Shown: positions 27,342 through 36,466 of the stretch, one piece after another
Layout of the letters: each line of letters opens with the position of its first letter
Numbering within the stretch: the first letter of the stretch is position 1
Source: CALODP01 sp942492055
Lineage (GTDB): Bacteria; Bacteroidota; Ignavibacteria; Ignavibacteriales; Melioribacteraceae
Reading direction: 5' to 3'
Assembly (NCBI GenBank): GCA_942492055.1
Contig: CALODP010000019.1
Coordinates: 1-64,000, forward strand
DNA length: 64,000 nt
Translations under genes and position numbers: made by a program
The notes under the pieces: generated by a model
What the model was told of the DNA's origin: nothing
The model's input: only the letters and a program-made list of their open reading frames with translations
Databases searched by the model: none

Positions 27342-29921
27342 CTAAATTAGCAGAAGATGCTGTTTTACAGCTAGCATAATGTAATATAGTGTTGAATGCG
27401 CCAATTGAAAATAAAGTAATACGCCTCCGAACAAAAATATGACCAACATTATACCAAAGAAATATACCGTCCCTCTGCTAACATCAAAAATAACGTAAAC
27501 CCCTTTTATTAGGCGTTGCAAAATCCACGTAAAATAGAGTGCCAAAAAAATGTAGATGTAAACATTAATTACGTCAGCGACCAAAATCTTATACAAGACC
27601 AACTTAATCGGCAACAAAATAGCTAATGGCAAGAATGCCCAAATGACCACAAAATATATATTAGAGAAGTAGACTCTGTTTCTAACAAAGAATGAACTTC
27701 CCTTAATAACCAAACTTATGAAAATAAACAACAATACGGTTGCCACAAAAAATACAATTGTAGCTTGAATCGGATTCCATGCCAGATAGCTTACCGCGCT
27801 AACTAATGAAGGAATTCCGAATGATAACAAGATTTTCTCAAGAAGAATATTGGTCTTAAGAAAATAGAGAAGGTTTGCCACTAACAAACTATGGGCGCCG
27901 GCTAAAATCAGCATTAAAACTATTGTCGGAGCTCCGGAAAGGATCCTGTGATCTCGTATATCCGCATAGAAGTTATATGGTCGTAATAGAGCTCTGGTAG
28001 CATCTTCTCTGAATTTTTTCTTCGAATTCACCAACACTCCAAGTAATATTCCAAGACCAAGCCCAAAAAGAATAAAAAATATTGGCGCGTCATCTCTTTC
28101 ACTACCAATAGGAATACTAACTCTCTTTCCGTCGTTGAGTTTCGAATAAACGGTGTTGTATGTAATTCTGTTGAGCTTTCTGTCTTCTCCCAGAATACCA
28201 ATATTGTAAATCTTTTCTTTATTGTAATTGGCATATAGCGATACAAACTCACCGCGGATATCAAACATTGAGTTTATAACAAAGCCGCCTATTTTCTTTT
28301 CTTTGGAAAGATCAATAATATCTTCAAAATACTTTGCCTGAGCTTCCATCGAATACTTATTCAGATATCCGTTTGTTCCACCGACATAAGATGGATAGGT
28401 TGCTTCGGATATAAAAATATTCCCTATTCCCAAATCCTTAATACCATTTCGCAAATCTGAAGTAACTTGCTCGATCGGAGTGGAAACTAATTCTAATCCG
28501 TAAAAATCAAGATTATTAATTTTTCTTGTCGGTAACTTTATAAAAGAAGCGTAAGTAAATCTATTTGTATTTTGCTTAATTCTTTTACCCAAATCGGAAA
28601 TAAAAGCTTCATGAGTAACAGAGTTAGGAATAAACCCGCCCCCAACACCGATGCCAGCTATAGCCGAATACTCTTTCAGACCGCTAATCATCTCAGCTAA
28701 ATAGCGACCTGTTCTGTTTCTGAAATTCTGATCAGCTACAAATTCTTCCGGAAGCGAATTGATAGGCATTTCTACCAAAGCGAACAATCCCAATTTCTCA
28801 CATAAAGCCAATGCGTAAGGATGAGGAGTTGCTTTGGCAAAACGAACCATATTGAGTCCCAAATCGCGAATCAATTTCAAATCCGATTTCAACTGATCAT
28901 AACTGGCTAGCATTCCATTTTCTTTGTAGGAAGGGTAATAAGTGACCCCATTCGCCGCAAAGTTATTTCCGTTCAGCTTAACACCTTCGGCCGATTGCTC
29001 CAAACTATAAAATGAGAGAGTTTTATATGTTTCATCAACCAGATTATCCCCATTGTACAATTCTACTTTCGCAATGTAATATTCCGGAGACTCAGGACTC
29101 CATAGTTTAGGCTCACGAATTGTTACTGTCTCATTCTTTTTTGCTATCGAATTGCGTTCAAGTTTTACTTTCATTCTAGTCTTCTGTACCAGATTCTCTT
29201 TTTCAGGGGACAGAAGATATATGCTCATGTAATAATCCGATTCATTCTCCGAATCATTTTCAAATTTCTCATTTGTAAGTTCAACATTGAACTCAACTTC
29301 CGAGGAGCGTAATGATCGGGATAAAGAGTATTCAACAGTAAAAGAGTTCACTCTCTCTTTAGGGAGCAATTCCAAATAAACATCCCTTATTATTCCCCCT
29401 TCGTTTTCGGGAAACAAGAAACGCTGAAGCATAGGAATTGTTGCTTTAGAGTCAAGTTCGTGATTAACCTTAATAGTCAAAATGTTTTCGTCACCGAAAT
29501 TGATAATATCATTCGGTATATCAACGGAAAACGGAAACATTCCGGCATTTCTCTTCTGAATAATCACATTGTTAAAAGAAATTTCCGAAGAATAATTAAT
29601 TCCCAGGCAATTCAAACGAATGCTTTTGTTTTTAGCTAAAGCCAAAGGAATTATTAATTTCTTTTGGAAAATAATGTCATCGTTATTCGAAAAACTTGCG
29701 GGAATACCGACTTTTGTTTTGTTCTCGGGAGAGTCGCTTATATAGATATCCCAATTATCCGAAAGCTGGAGAATTTCGCGAGAAGCGGAAATATTAAAAA
29801 ACACCGAATCAATAGAGGCTATGTCATATTTAACCAACTCTTTGATCTTAATTTGGGAATACAAGTTCGGTGCAATTAGCAAGAATGCTAAACTAAATAA
29901 TAGGAGAATTTTCTTTGTCAT
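27342..29921 (-). CDS. GH2-like beta-sandwich/TIM-barrel protein fused to a YIP1-like membrane domain
   Basis: An 859-residue protein with a signal peptide ending LYSQ (residue ~23). Residues ~50-300 look like the sugar-binding and immunoglobulin-like sandwiches of glycoside hydrolase family 2. Residues ~310-600 form a TIM-barrel half, with NGVTYYPSY, SDLKLIRDLGLNMVRFA, and a nucleophile-like Glu506 in ISEATYP. The place of the usual acid/base NE reads GIGVGGGF (423-430), so catalysis is doubtful. From about residue 612 there are around six membrane helices, with LLRPYNFYADIRDHRI leading into a YIP1-like bundle. A periplasmic sugar-binding or hydrolase-like head on a membrane anchor is the inference. 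The smc gene follows after 10 bp. Confidence 0.7.
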   Translation of the reverse strand: MTKKILLLFSLAFLLIAPNLYSQIKIKELVKYDIASIDSVFFNISASREILQLSDNWDIYISDSPENKTKVGIPASFSNNDDIIFQKKLIIPLALAKNKSIRLNCLGINYSSEISFNNVIIQKRNAGMFPFSVDIPNDIINFGDENILTIKVNHELDSKATIPMLQRFLFPENEGGIIRDVYLELLPKERVNSFTVEYSLSRSLRSSEVEFNVELTNEKFENDSENESDYYMSIYLLSPEKENLVQKTRMKVKLERNSIAKKNETVTIREPKLWSPESPEYYIAKVELYNGDNLVDETYKTLSFYSLEQSAEGVKLNGNNFAANGVTYYPSYKENGMLASYDQLKSDLKLIRDLGLNMVRFAKATPHPYALALCEKLGLFALVEMPINSLPEEFVADQNFRNRTGRYLAEMISGLKEYSAIAGIGVGGGFIPNSVTHEAFISDLGKRIKQNTNRFTYASFIKLPTRKINNLDFYGLELVSTPIEQVTSDLRNGIKDLGIGNIFISEATYPSYVGGTNGYLNKYSMEAQAKYFEDIIDLSKEKKIGGFVINSMFDIRGEFVSLYANYNKEKIYNIGILGEDRKLNRITYNTVYSKLNDGKRVSIPIGSERDDAPIFFILFGLGLGILLGVLVNSKKKFREDATRALLRPYNFYADIRDHRILSGAPTIVLMLILAGAHSLLVANLLYFLKTNILLEKILLSFGIPSLVSAVSYLAWNPIQATIVFFVATVLLFIFISLVIKGSSFFVRNRVYFSNIYFVVIWAFLPLAILLPIKLVLYKILVADVINVYIYIFLALYFTWILQRLIKGVYVIFDVSRGTVYFFGIMLVIFLFGGVLLYFQLAHSTLYYIMLAVKQHLLLI

Positions 29922-30030
29922 AGTTTTATAAAAACATTAGAAAATAAAGACACTAAATATAATAAAAAAAGGGGGGGAAATCAATTAAACGAAACGGTGT
30001 AACGTCGTATAATTCAATAAGTTAGTAAGA

Positions 30031-30054
30031 CCGTTCGTCCTTTAAAACGAACGG
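30031..30054 (-). terminator. Intrinsic terminator of tpiA
   Basis: CCGTTCGT and ACGAACGG form a perfect 8-bp stem with an 8-nt loop, followed on the minus strand by TCTTACTAACTT. It lies 12 bp after the tpiA stop codon. Confidence 0.65.
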
Positions 30055-30065
30055 CCTCAATAAAA

Positions 30066-30827
30066 TTAAGCTGATTTGATGATTCCACCAAATGATTCAC
30101 CTTGCAAACAAGCTCCACCAACTAGTGCTCCGTCGATGTCTTTCTGTCCCAAAAGTTCTTCGGCGTTAGCAGGTTTTACACTTCCACCATACTGGATAAC
30201 CAAGTTATCTGCAACTTCTGCGGAATATAACTCTGCAACCAAGCCTCTGATGAAAGCATGAACATCTTCTGCCTGTTCAGGAGTAGCTGTTTTTCCGGTA
30301 CCTATTGCCCAAACCGGTTCGTAAGCAACAATGATTTTTTCCATATCTTCAGCGGTAATGTCTGCCAATCCGCCTTTGAGTTGAGTAGCAATTACATCTT
30401 TTGTGATATCTTTTTCTCTTTCTTCAAGAGTTTCACCAACACAAAGAATTGGTTTCAAACCACTTGTCAAAGCTTTCTTTACTTTTTTGTTGATTACTTC
30501 GTCGCTCTCGTTAAAGATTGTTCTTCTCTCGGAGTGGCCCAGGATTACATATTCGCAACCTACGCTTTTCAACATATCTGCTGAAATTTCTCCTGTATAT
30601 GCACCTGATTCTTCAAAATACATATTCTGAGCACCCAATTTTATATCTGTATCTTTGATTAAAGCACTTACCGCTTCCAAAGAGATAAATGGTGGGCATA
30701 CAATTGCTTCTACATTCTCTTTTGTAGCATAGTTTGCTTTAATATCAGCAACCAAAGCAACTGCCTCTTCGAGATTCTTATTCATCTTCCAGTTTCCGGC
30801 AATAACTGTTTTTCTCATCTTAAACAC
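30066..30827 (-). CDS. tpiA: Triosephosphate isomerase
   Basis: A 253-residue glycolytic enzyme. It has GNWKMNK at the start, the electrophilic His in GHSERR, the catalytic Glu in VAYEPVWAIGTG and the phosphate loop IQYGGSVKPAN. An extra MFKMR precedes the usual start; the ATG at 30818 (MRKTVIAGNWK) is an alternative. It is followed by a terminator. Confidence 0.96.
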   Translation of the reverse strand: MFKMRKTVIAGNWKMNKNLEEAVALVADIKANYATKENVEAIVCPPFISLEAVSALIKDTDIKLGAQNMYFEESGAYTGEISADMLKSVGCEYVILGHSERRTIFNESDEVINKKVKKALTSGLKPILCVGETLEEREKDITKDVIATQLKGGLADITAEDMEKIIVAYEPVWAIGTGKTATPEQAEDVHAFIRGLVAELYSAEVADNLVIQYGGSVKPANAEELLGQKDIDGALVGGACLQGESFGGIIKSA

Positions 30828-30864
30828 CTGATTCTAATTATAATAAATAGTTATTTTTATTCTT

Positions 30865-31101
30865 CTACACTGATTCTACTCTTTTGATTCCCGGAACTTC
30901 CCTTATTAACGCTCTTTCTACTCCGGCGCGGAGTGTCATTTGAGACATCGGACATCCTACGCAAGCTCCTTTGAGACGTACTTCAACAATTCCGTCCTCG
31001 GTTACTCTTACCAGCTCAACATCACCACCATCTGCCATTAGATACGGGCGAACAGTTTCAAGAGCTTTCGCTACTTTCTCGTGCATTGTTTCTTCAGACA
31101 T
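30865..31101 (-). CDS. NifU-like C-terminal domain Fe-S scaffold protein
   Basis: A 78-residue stand-alone Nfu domain with the cluster-binding CVGC in RLKGACVGCPMSQMTLR and the preceding VRPYLMADGGDVELV. It carries or transfers Fe-S clusters. It lies 12 bp after the Mrp ATPase gene, a pairing that fits cluster delivery. Confidence 0.92.
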   Translation of the reverse strand: MSEETMHEKVAKALETVRPYLMADGGDVELVRVTEDGIVEVRLKGACVGCPMSQMTLRAGVERALIREVPGIKRVESV

Positions 31102-31113
31102 TTTTGCTCCGAA

Positions 31114-32214
31114 TTATTTATCGTCTAAAATTATTTCAACGTTTTGGGCTGACTCATGGTTCGCAATGCTTACCTTGGAAGCCAGGTTCTGGGCTATCTC
31201 TACAACCTTCGCTGTATTTTCCGAATCCGGTAAATCATAAACCAAAGGTTTACCGCTATCTCCTCCTTCTCTGATTCTCGGATCTATCGGAATCTCTCCG
31301 AGGAGACTTGTTCCTAATTCTTTGGCCAACTTTTCGCCGCCACCGGTTCCGAATATATCATATCTGTTTCCGGTATCAGGAGCAATGAAATAACTCATAT
31401 TCTCAACAATACCGAAGACAGGAACGTTTACTCTTTCGAACATTTTCAAACCTTTTCTGGCGTCAACTAGAGAAACATTCTGAGGAGTAGTTACTATTAC
31501 TGCTCCGGTCAAAGGAATGGTCTGAACCAATGTTAACTGAATATCTCCAGTTCCGGGAGGCAAGTCGAAAATAAGATAATCCAATTCTCCCCAGTTAACA
31601 TCAGACATAAACTGTTTTACGGCACCACTTGCCATAGGTCCACGCCAGATTACAGGAGCGTCTTCGTCAATCAAAAATCCGATTGACATCAATTTGATCC
31701 CGTAGTTTTCCAAAGGAACCATCTTCTGTGTTTCCGGATCCTGGAATATCTGAGGTTTTCCCTCAATCCCTAACATCAGCGGAATACTTGGTCCGTATAT
31801 ATCCGCGTCGATCAATCCTACTTTCGCCCCTTGCTTTGCCAACGCAACCGCAAGGTTAACAGCAACAGTGCTCTTTCCTACTCCACCCTTACCGGAGGCA
31901 ACGGCGATAGTGTTCTTTACATTCGGTAGAATCGATTCTTTTCGTTCGTCTTGCTGAGTGTTTACCTTGGCTGTCATTACTATCTCAACACTCTGAACTT
32001 CAGGGTGATCTTCTCTGATCGCGTTTACGCAATCTTCTTCAATCTTGTCTTTCAACGGACAAGCCGGTGTTGTCAATTCAACTTTTACTACTACGTCGTT
32101 TTCATTAACAACTACACCTTTTATCATATTTAGAGAAACAAGATCTTTTTTCAAATCGGGATCTTGTACTCTTCGTAGTGCGTTTATTACTGATTCTTGA
32201 GTAATTTGGGACAT
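31114..32214 (-). CDS. Mrp/ApbC family iron-sulfur cluster carrier ATPase lacking the usual CxxC
   Basis: A 366-residue protein with a DUF59/MIP18 N-terminal domain (about 1-85, with ELTTPACPLKDKI) and a deviant Walker A VASGKGGVGKSTVAVNLA near residue 107. The P-loop NTPase shows GLIDADIYGPS and FDLPPGTGD. Where most family members carry a cluster-binding CxxC, this one reads YFIAPDTGNRYDIFG, with no cysteine. It is probably cotranscribed with the Nfu gene. Fe-S delivery is the family role; the missing motif makes the mode of binding uncertain. Confidence 0.9.
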   Translation of the reverse strand: MSQITQESVINALRRVQDPDLKKDLVSLNMIKGVVVNENDVVVKVELTTPACPLKDKIEEDCVNAIREDHPEVQSVEIVMTAKVNTQQDERKESILPNVKNTIAVASGKGGVGKSTVAVNLAVALAKQGAKVGLIDADIYGPSIPLMLGIEGKPQIFQDPETQKMVPLENYGIKLMSIGFLIDEDAPVIWRGPMASGAVKQFMSDVNWGELDYLIFDLPPGTGDIQLTLVQTIPLTGAVIVTTPQNVSLVDARKGLKMFERVNVPVFGIVENMSYFIAPDTGNRYDIFGTGGGEKLAKELGTSLLGEIPIDPRIREGGDSGKPLVYDLPDSENTAKVVEIAQNLASKVSIANHESAQNVEIILDDK

Positions 32215-32435
32215 CTTTTGAACCCTCGTTAAAATAGAAAATACAAAACTACTAAATAAATTTATTGATAACCAGTCCTAATAAATTGCGAGTATTCTCT
32301 TCATTCCCTTCTTTTTTCGAATTATCTCTTTTAGAAAGGAAACTTTATTCACAAAATAGATGTTATGCTGTTATTAATTGACCTATTATACTATATTCGA
32401 ATTATCGACATAATTAATCCGAGAAGAGTTTTATT
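32215..32435. promoter_or_regulatory. Divergent promoter region mrp / iron cluster
   Basis: 221 bp between divergent starts, strongly AT-rich. It must carry both promoters and probably an iron-responsive site. I see no clear Fur or DtxR palindrome by eye. GAGAAGAG lies about 8 nt before the plus-strand start. Confidence 0.4.
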
Positions 32436-33464
32436 ATGAATCCGGAAACAGGAATACTAATCGGTCTGACAGTTGTTTTTATAATCGCCCTATTTATATG
32501 GCCGAGAAACGGTTTAATTGCCAGATGGCAAAAAAGAGCAACGGATAAAAAGAAAGAGTTGCTCGAAGACGCTTTGAAACATCTTTACAATAAAGAGTAT
32601 CAGAGCACGGAATGCTCCAAGGAGGCTCTCGCAAGTAAATTATCTCTGAACATTAAAGAAACAGAAGCCTTATTGGAACGGCTTATCGCAATGGATCTTC
32701 TCGAATATGACAACGGCTGCATGAAGCTTACTACGGATGGAAACAGCTATGCCCTCAGAATGATAAGAGTGCATCGACTTTGGGAAAGATATCTTGCCGA
32801 TGAAACCAGTTTCAAAGCAGAAGAATGGCACTTCGAAGCTGAAAAAATAGAACACAAACTTTCCGATGTGGATGCCGAAGAATTAGCCGCACGTATTGGT
32901 AATCCTCTGGTTGATCCTCACGGAGATCCTATCCCAACTGCCGACGGACGAATGCCTCAATATCACGGGAAGAATTTCGCGGATATCCGCCAAGGAGAAA
33001 GCGCTGTAATTATTCACCTCGAAGACGAACCAAAAACAATTTTCGAACAACTTGCCGCAATAGGACTTTACCCCGGAATGCAAGTAAAAATGCTGGAGAA
33101 AAGTAACGAACGAATACGCTTCGAAGCTAACGGTGAAATCTGTGTTCTCGCTCCACAGTTCGTTGATAATATTTTCGTAAGAGAATTCCGCCCTACAGAG
33201 ACAGAACAAACCTCATTTCGTGTGCTCTCCGATCTCAAATTGGGAGAAGAATCGGAGGTCTTAGGCATCTCCAAATTACTCAGAGGCTTGCAACGCCGGC
33301 GCCTTCTCGATTTCGGTATTGTTCCAGGCGCTAAAATATCAGCCGAGATGAAAAGCCTCACCGGCAATCCGACCGCTTACAGAATCAGAGGAACAGCTAT
33401 CGCTCTAAGGAAAGATCAGTCAGACAAAATATTTATTAAGGAAAAGGAAGAGGTTAATAAATGA
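32436..33464 (+). CDS. Membrane-anchored DtxR-like regulator fused to two FeoA domains
   Basis: A 342-residue protein with an unusual order: a membrane helix (residues ~5-23), a winged-helix region (44-105, with ALASKLSLNIKETEALLERL as the recognition part), and a DtxR/MntR dimerisation segment holding metal-ligand-like residues (HRLWERYL at 113-120, EKIEHKLSD at 136-144, NPLVDPHGDPIP at 156-167). Two FeoA/SH3-like domains follow (about 180-252 and 262-336). It overlaps the FeoB G-domain gene by 4 bp (ATGA). Control or assistance of the Fe(II) transporter is inferred; the transmembrane anchor would keep the DNA-binding part at the membrane. Confidence 0.85.
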   Translation: MNPETGILIGLTVVFIIALFIWPRNGLIARWQKRATDKKKELLEDALKHLYNKEYQSTECSKEALASKLSLNIKETEALLERLIAMDLLEYDNGCMKLTTDGNSYALRMIRVHRLWERYLADETSFKAEEWHFEAEKIEHKLSDVDAEELAARIGNPLVDPHGDPIPTADGRMPQYHGKNFADIRQGESAVIIHLEDEPKTIFEQLAAIGLYPGMQVKMLEKSNERIRFEANGEICVLAPQFVDNIFVREFRPTETEQTSFRVLSDLKLGEESEVLGISKLLRGLQRRRLLDFGIVPGAKISAEMKSLTGNPTAYRIRGTAIALRKDQSDKIFIKEKEEVNK

Positions 33465-34264
33465 GTGACTCTCACGATTGCGCAAATTGTCCGGTGCATA
33501 ATAGGCAAAACCTTGTGAAACTCGGGATCGATATGGATCAGTACGACTATGTAGTAGCGTTGGCCGGAAACCCGAACACAGGGAAAAGTACCATCTTCAA
33601 CAACCTCACCGGACTCCGACAACACACCGGCAACTGGCCCGGGAAAACCGTTACCAGAGCGGAAGGGGGGTTCGAGTTTAGCAACGGAAAATTTAAGATA
33701 GTCGATCTCCCGGGAACCTACTCTCTCCTTTCCACCAGCACCGACGAGGAGGTAGCCCGCAATTTCATTCTGTTCGGGCAACCGGATGTTACCGTTGTTG
33801 TTGCGGACGCCACACGTTTGGAGCGGAATCTCAACTTGGTACTGCAAATACTTGAGATTACCGATCGCGCTGTTCTTTGTCTTAATCTGATGGACGAAGC
33901 CAAAAGATATAATCTTGAAATTGATGTCAGATCACTCTCCCGGGAGCTTGGTATTCCGGTTATAGCCGCCGAAGCACGCCAACGAAAAGGTATGCAAGAA
34001 CTCCTTAACGCTATTGATGAAGTGGCTACCGGCAAATTCATCTGCAGACCGAAACGACTAAATAATCTTTCAAAGGAATTCGCTAAACCGATAGCGACAC
34101 TCACGAAAAAGTTATCGGATGAATATCCCGGTTTACCCAACCCAAGATGGGTAGCAATGCGTTTGCTCGAAGGGGATCAAAACATGATTGACGCGATTCT
34201 GACCGGAGAACTTAACACAATTATCAGTCATCAACATGAAGATATTTTCGAAAAAGCCGAATAA
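33461..34264 (+). CDS. feoB: FeoB N-terminal GTPase domain as separate protein
   Basis: A 267-residue protein with all G motifs of FeoB: G1 GNPNTGKST near residue 33, the switch region HTGNWPGKTV, G3 DLPGTYSL, and G4 NLMDEAK. The helical GDP-release domain follows (to about residue 260). A short Cys/His N-terminus, SHDCANCPVHNR, precedes it. The protein ends before any membrane helix; the membrane half is the next gene. Start and upstream stop overlap by 4 bp. Confidence 0.9.
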   Translation: MSDSHDCANCPVHNRQNLVKLGIDMDQYDYVVALAGNPNTGKSTIFNNLTGLRQHTGNWPGKTVTRAEGGFEFSNGKFKIVDLPGTYSLLSTSTDEEVARNFILFGQPDVTVVVADATRLERNLNLVLQILEITDRAVLCLNLMDEAKRYNLEIDVRSLSRELGIPVIAAEARQRKGMQELLNAIDEVATGKFICRPKRLNNLSKEFAKPIATLTKKLSDEYPGLPNPRWVAMRLLEGDQNMIDAILTGELNTIISHQHEDIFEKAE

Positions 34265-34274
34265 CGGGTTTATT

Positions 34275-35687
34275 ATGGATAAAAGAAAAGATATTATCAC
34301 AACCGCCAATAATCTCAGATGGGAAATCGGAGAAAATCTTCACGACTCCGTAATGGAATCTATCTACGAAGAGGCAGGAAGAATTGCCGGTATATCGGTT
34401 AAACAAAAAGGGAAAACCCAAATCCCTACCTTCGACAAATGGATGGATAAAATCGTTACAAGTCGCGCGCTAGGTTTCCCGATTATGTTTATTCTACTCG
34501 CGATTGTTTTCTGGCTTACCGTCGAAGGAGCTAATGTCCCTTCATCAATGTTAGCAGGATTGTTACTGGATACGGTTCATCCATGGCTTAAGGATATTGC
34601 CACAGCAATCGGTACTCCGGTCTGGATCAGCGGATTACTAATCGACGGCGCGTATCTCGCGATGGCATGGGTCATCAGCGTTATGCTCCCGCCGATGGCG
34701 ATCTTCTTTCCTATGTTTACTTTGCTGGAAGACTTCGGGTATCTCCCCAGAGTGGCATTTAATATGGATCCGATTTTCCGTAAAGTCGGCGCGCACGGCA
34801 AGCAGGCCTTAACTATGTCAATGGGATTCGGATGCAACGCCGCCGGTGTTGTAGCCGCCCGCGTAATAGATAGCCCGCGTGAAAGACTGATCGCCATAAT
34901 TACAAACAATTTCTCATTGTGCAACGGAAGATGGCCGACACAGATTTTAATCGCTTCGATATTTTTGGGAGCTACTGTTCCGGCACATCTCGCGGGAATT
35001 GTATCCGCCGGAGCTGTTGTATTCATCGCTCTCCTGGGAATCTTCTTCAGCATTCTGGTTTCGTGGGGATTATCTAAAACAGTTCTTAAAGGAGAAGCAT
35101 CAACATTCAGTCTGGAACTTCCCCCGTATCGTCCGCCGCGAATTATGCAGACACTCTACACCTCATTAATCGACAGAACAATATTTGTTCTGTGGCGCGC
35201 TATTCTCTTTGCGGTTCCGGCCGGTCTTGTTATCTGGCTAGTGGGAAACGTCACTATCGAGGGTGTTAGCCTTGCCGAATATATTATCGATTGGTCGAAT
35301 CCCTACGCTCTCTTCTTCGGATTAAACGGAGTAATATTCCTCGCATATATTATCGCTATTCCCGCTAACGAGATTGTAATCCCCACTATTCTTATGCTCA
35401 CGGTTATGTCTGCCGGATTGGCAGGAGGTGAAGGGGCAGGAGTTATGTTCGAGCTCGAATCGGCAAACGCCACAAAGGATATACTTATTGCGGGAGGCTG
35501 GACAACATTAACGGCGATTAATCTGATGCTCTTCAGCTTGCTACACAACCCGTGCTCTACAACCATATACACTATTTACAAAGAGACCGGAAGTATTAAA
35601 TGGACCGCATTAGCAACCATCCTTCCGGTTGCTATGGGATTGATTATCTGCTTCTTTGTTACTCAGTTCTATCTTCTTTTCACTTAA
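34275..35687 (+). CDS. feoB: FeoB membrane (permease) domain as separate protein
   Basis: About 470 residues starting MDKRKDI; an upstream in-frame ATG at 34236 would overlap the G-domain gene by 29 bp. After a short linker (WEIGENLHDSVMESI) come the gate domains: SMGFGCNAAGVVAARVID with the first conserved Cys, NNFSLCNGRWPTQIL where most FeoBs have SCSARLP, and HNPCSTTIYTIYKETGSIKW. Eight or more membrane helices are visible. With the preceding G-domain protein it should form the Fe(II) uptake system. The split is in the +1 frame, so simple -1 frameshifting does not explain it. Confidence 0.9.
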   Translation: MDKRKDIITTANNLRWEIGENLHDSVMESIYEEAGRIAGISVKQKGKTQIPTFDKWMDKIVTSRALGFPIMFILLAIVFWLTVEGANVPSSMLAGLLLDTVHPWLKDIATAIGTPVWISGLLIDGAYLAMAWVISVMLPPMAIFFPMFTLLEDFGYLPRVAFNMDPIFRKVGAHGKQALTMSMGFGCNAAGVVAARVIDSPRERLIAIITNNFSLCNGRWPTQILIASIFLGATVPAHLAGIVSAGAVVFIALLGIFFSILVSWGLSKTVLKGEASTFSLELPPYRPPRIMQTLYTSLIDRTIFVLWRAILFAVPAGLVIWLVGNVTIEGVSLAEYIIDWSNPYALFFGLNGVIFLAYIIAIPANEIVIPTILMLTVMSAGLAGGEGAGVMFELESANATKDILIAGGWTTLTAINLMLFSLLHNPCSTTIYTIYKETGSIKWTALATILPVAMGLIICFFVTQFYLLFT

Positions 35688-35691
35688 TATA

Positions 35692-35721
35692 AAAGCTCAT
35701 ATTCATACGGATATGAGCTTT
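35692..35721 (+). terminator. Intrinsic terminator after the feo cluster
   Basis: A perfect 11-bp stem AAAGCTCATAT / ATATGAGCTTT with an 8-nt loop, followed by GGATTTTTC, 4 bp after the feoB stop. It may also serve the converging toxin gene. Confidence 0.8.
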
Positions 35722-35750
35722 GGATTTTTCTATATATACAAACCATCCTT

Positions 35751-36050
35751 TTATCCGTTTCTTTTCATGTTACGCTTCAGTAATTTATGCCCCTCGAAAA
35801 CAGTTAATATCTCCACATGATTTTCTTTTATTAAATAAACTATCCGATACTTCTTAAAAATAATTTCTCTAATACTATCATTCGCAAATTCCGGTACAAC
35901 TCTTCCTTGTTTCGGACTATCACTTATTGCATCAGCTCTGGCAATTATCTTTTCAATGAAATTCTCGGCAGCAGAATAACTGTTTATTGAGATGAACTTC
36001 TTTATAGCTCTAAGGTTATTTAAAGCTTCCCTTGTCCATAAAATCTTCAT
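35751..36050 (-). CDS. ParE/RelE-family toxin
   Basis: A 99-residue protein with the ParE/RelE fold pattern: ILWTREALNNLRAIKKFI at the start, ISDSPKQGRVVPEF in the middle and the strand end REIIFKKYRIVYLI, then EILTVFEGHKLL. The lack of clear RelE catalytic residues favours ParE (gyrase poison), but this is not certain. Four bases separate it from the antitoxin gene. Confidence 0.88.
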   Translation of the reverse strand: MKILWTREALNNLRAIKKFISINSYSAAENFIEKIIARADAISDSPKQGRVVPEFANDSIREIIFKKYRIVYLIKENHVEILTVFEGHKLLKRNMKRNG

Positions 36051-36054
36051 GACA

Positions 36055-36330
36055 TTATAAAGCCTTACTGAGCTCTTCTCTTAACTGTTCTCCAGTAAAC
36101 ACTTCCCCGTTTTCGGAATCTTTCAAACCTCTCGAAACAGATTCCGTAAATCTCTTTGTTTCACGCAACAGATCAAATTCCTCCGGGGAAATCAATACTC
36201 CCGCCGGTCTTCCGTTCTGCGTTATTATCAATGAATTCCCCCCTTCCTGAATTGCCTTTAGATATTTCGCCAGGCCGGCTTTGAATTCACCTACAGGAAT
36301 AATGTCACTTGATACCGATATCTCTTTCAT
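36055..36330 (-). CDS. Phd/YefM-family antitoxin
   Basis: A 91-residue protein with the DNA-binding N-terminal pattern VGEFKAGLAKYLKAIQEGGNSLIITQNGRPAGVLISPEEFDLL of Phd/YefM and a flexible C-terminus (FTGEQLREELSKAL) likely to wrap the toxin. It is upstream of the toxin, the usual order, and probably represses the pair's promoter in the 80 bp before its start. Confidence 0.9.
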   Translation of the reverse strand: MKEISVSSDIIPVGEFKAGLAKYLKAIQEGGNSLIITQNGRPAGVLISPEEFDLLRETKRFTESVSRGLKDSENGEVFTGEQLREELSKAL

Positions 36331-36412
36331 AATAGCCTCTCTTGGTCTTAATTACAACAAAATATAGTACCATATTTAGGCAACATCAAGCCCATTTCCA
36401 TCTCTCCATAAC

Positions 36413-36446
36413 AAAAAAAAGCTCCTCCTCTTTGGAAGATGAGCTT
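36413..36446 (-). terminator. Terminator of the DUF4139 gene
   Basis: An imperfect hairpin AGCTCATCTTCC / AGGAGGAGCT is followed on the minus strand by eight T residues. It separates the DUF4139 gene from the toxin-antitoxin pair. Confidence 0.7.
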
Positions 36447-36466
36447 CGTGATACAAAATTATTCTG

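Noticed and set aside
34236..34275. Programmed -1 frameshift joining the two FeoB parts
   Set aside because: The second frame is +1 to the first, and the A-run there does not form a -1 slippery heptamer; two genes are simpler.
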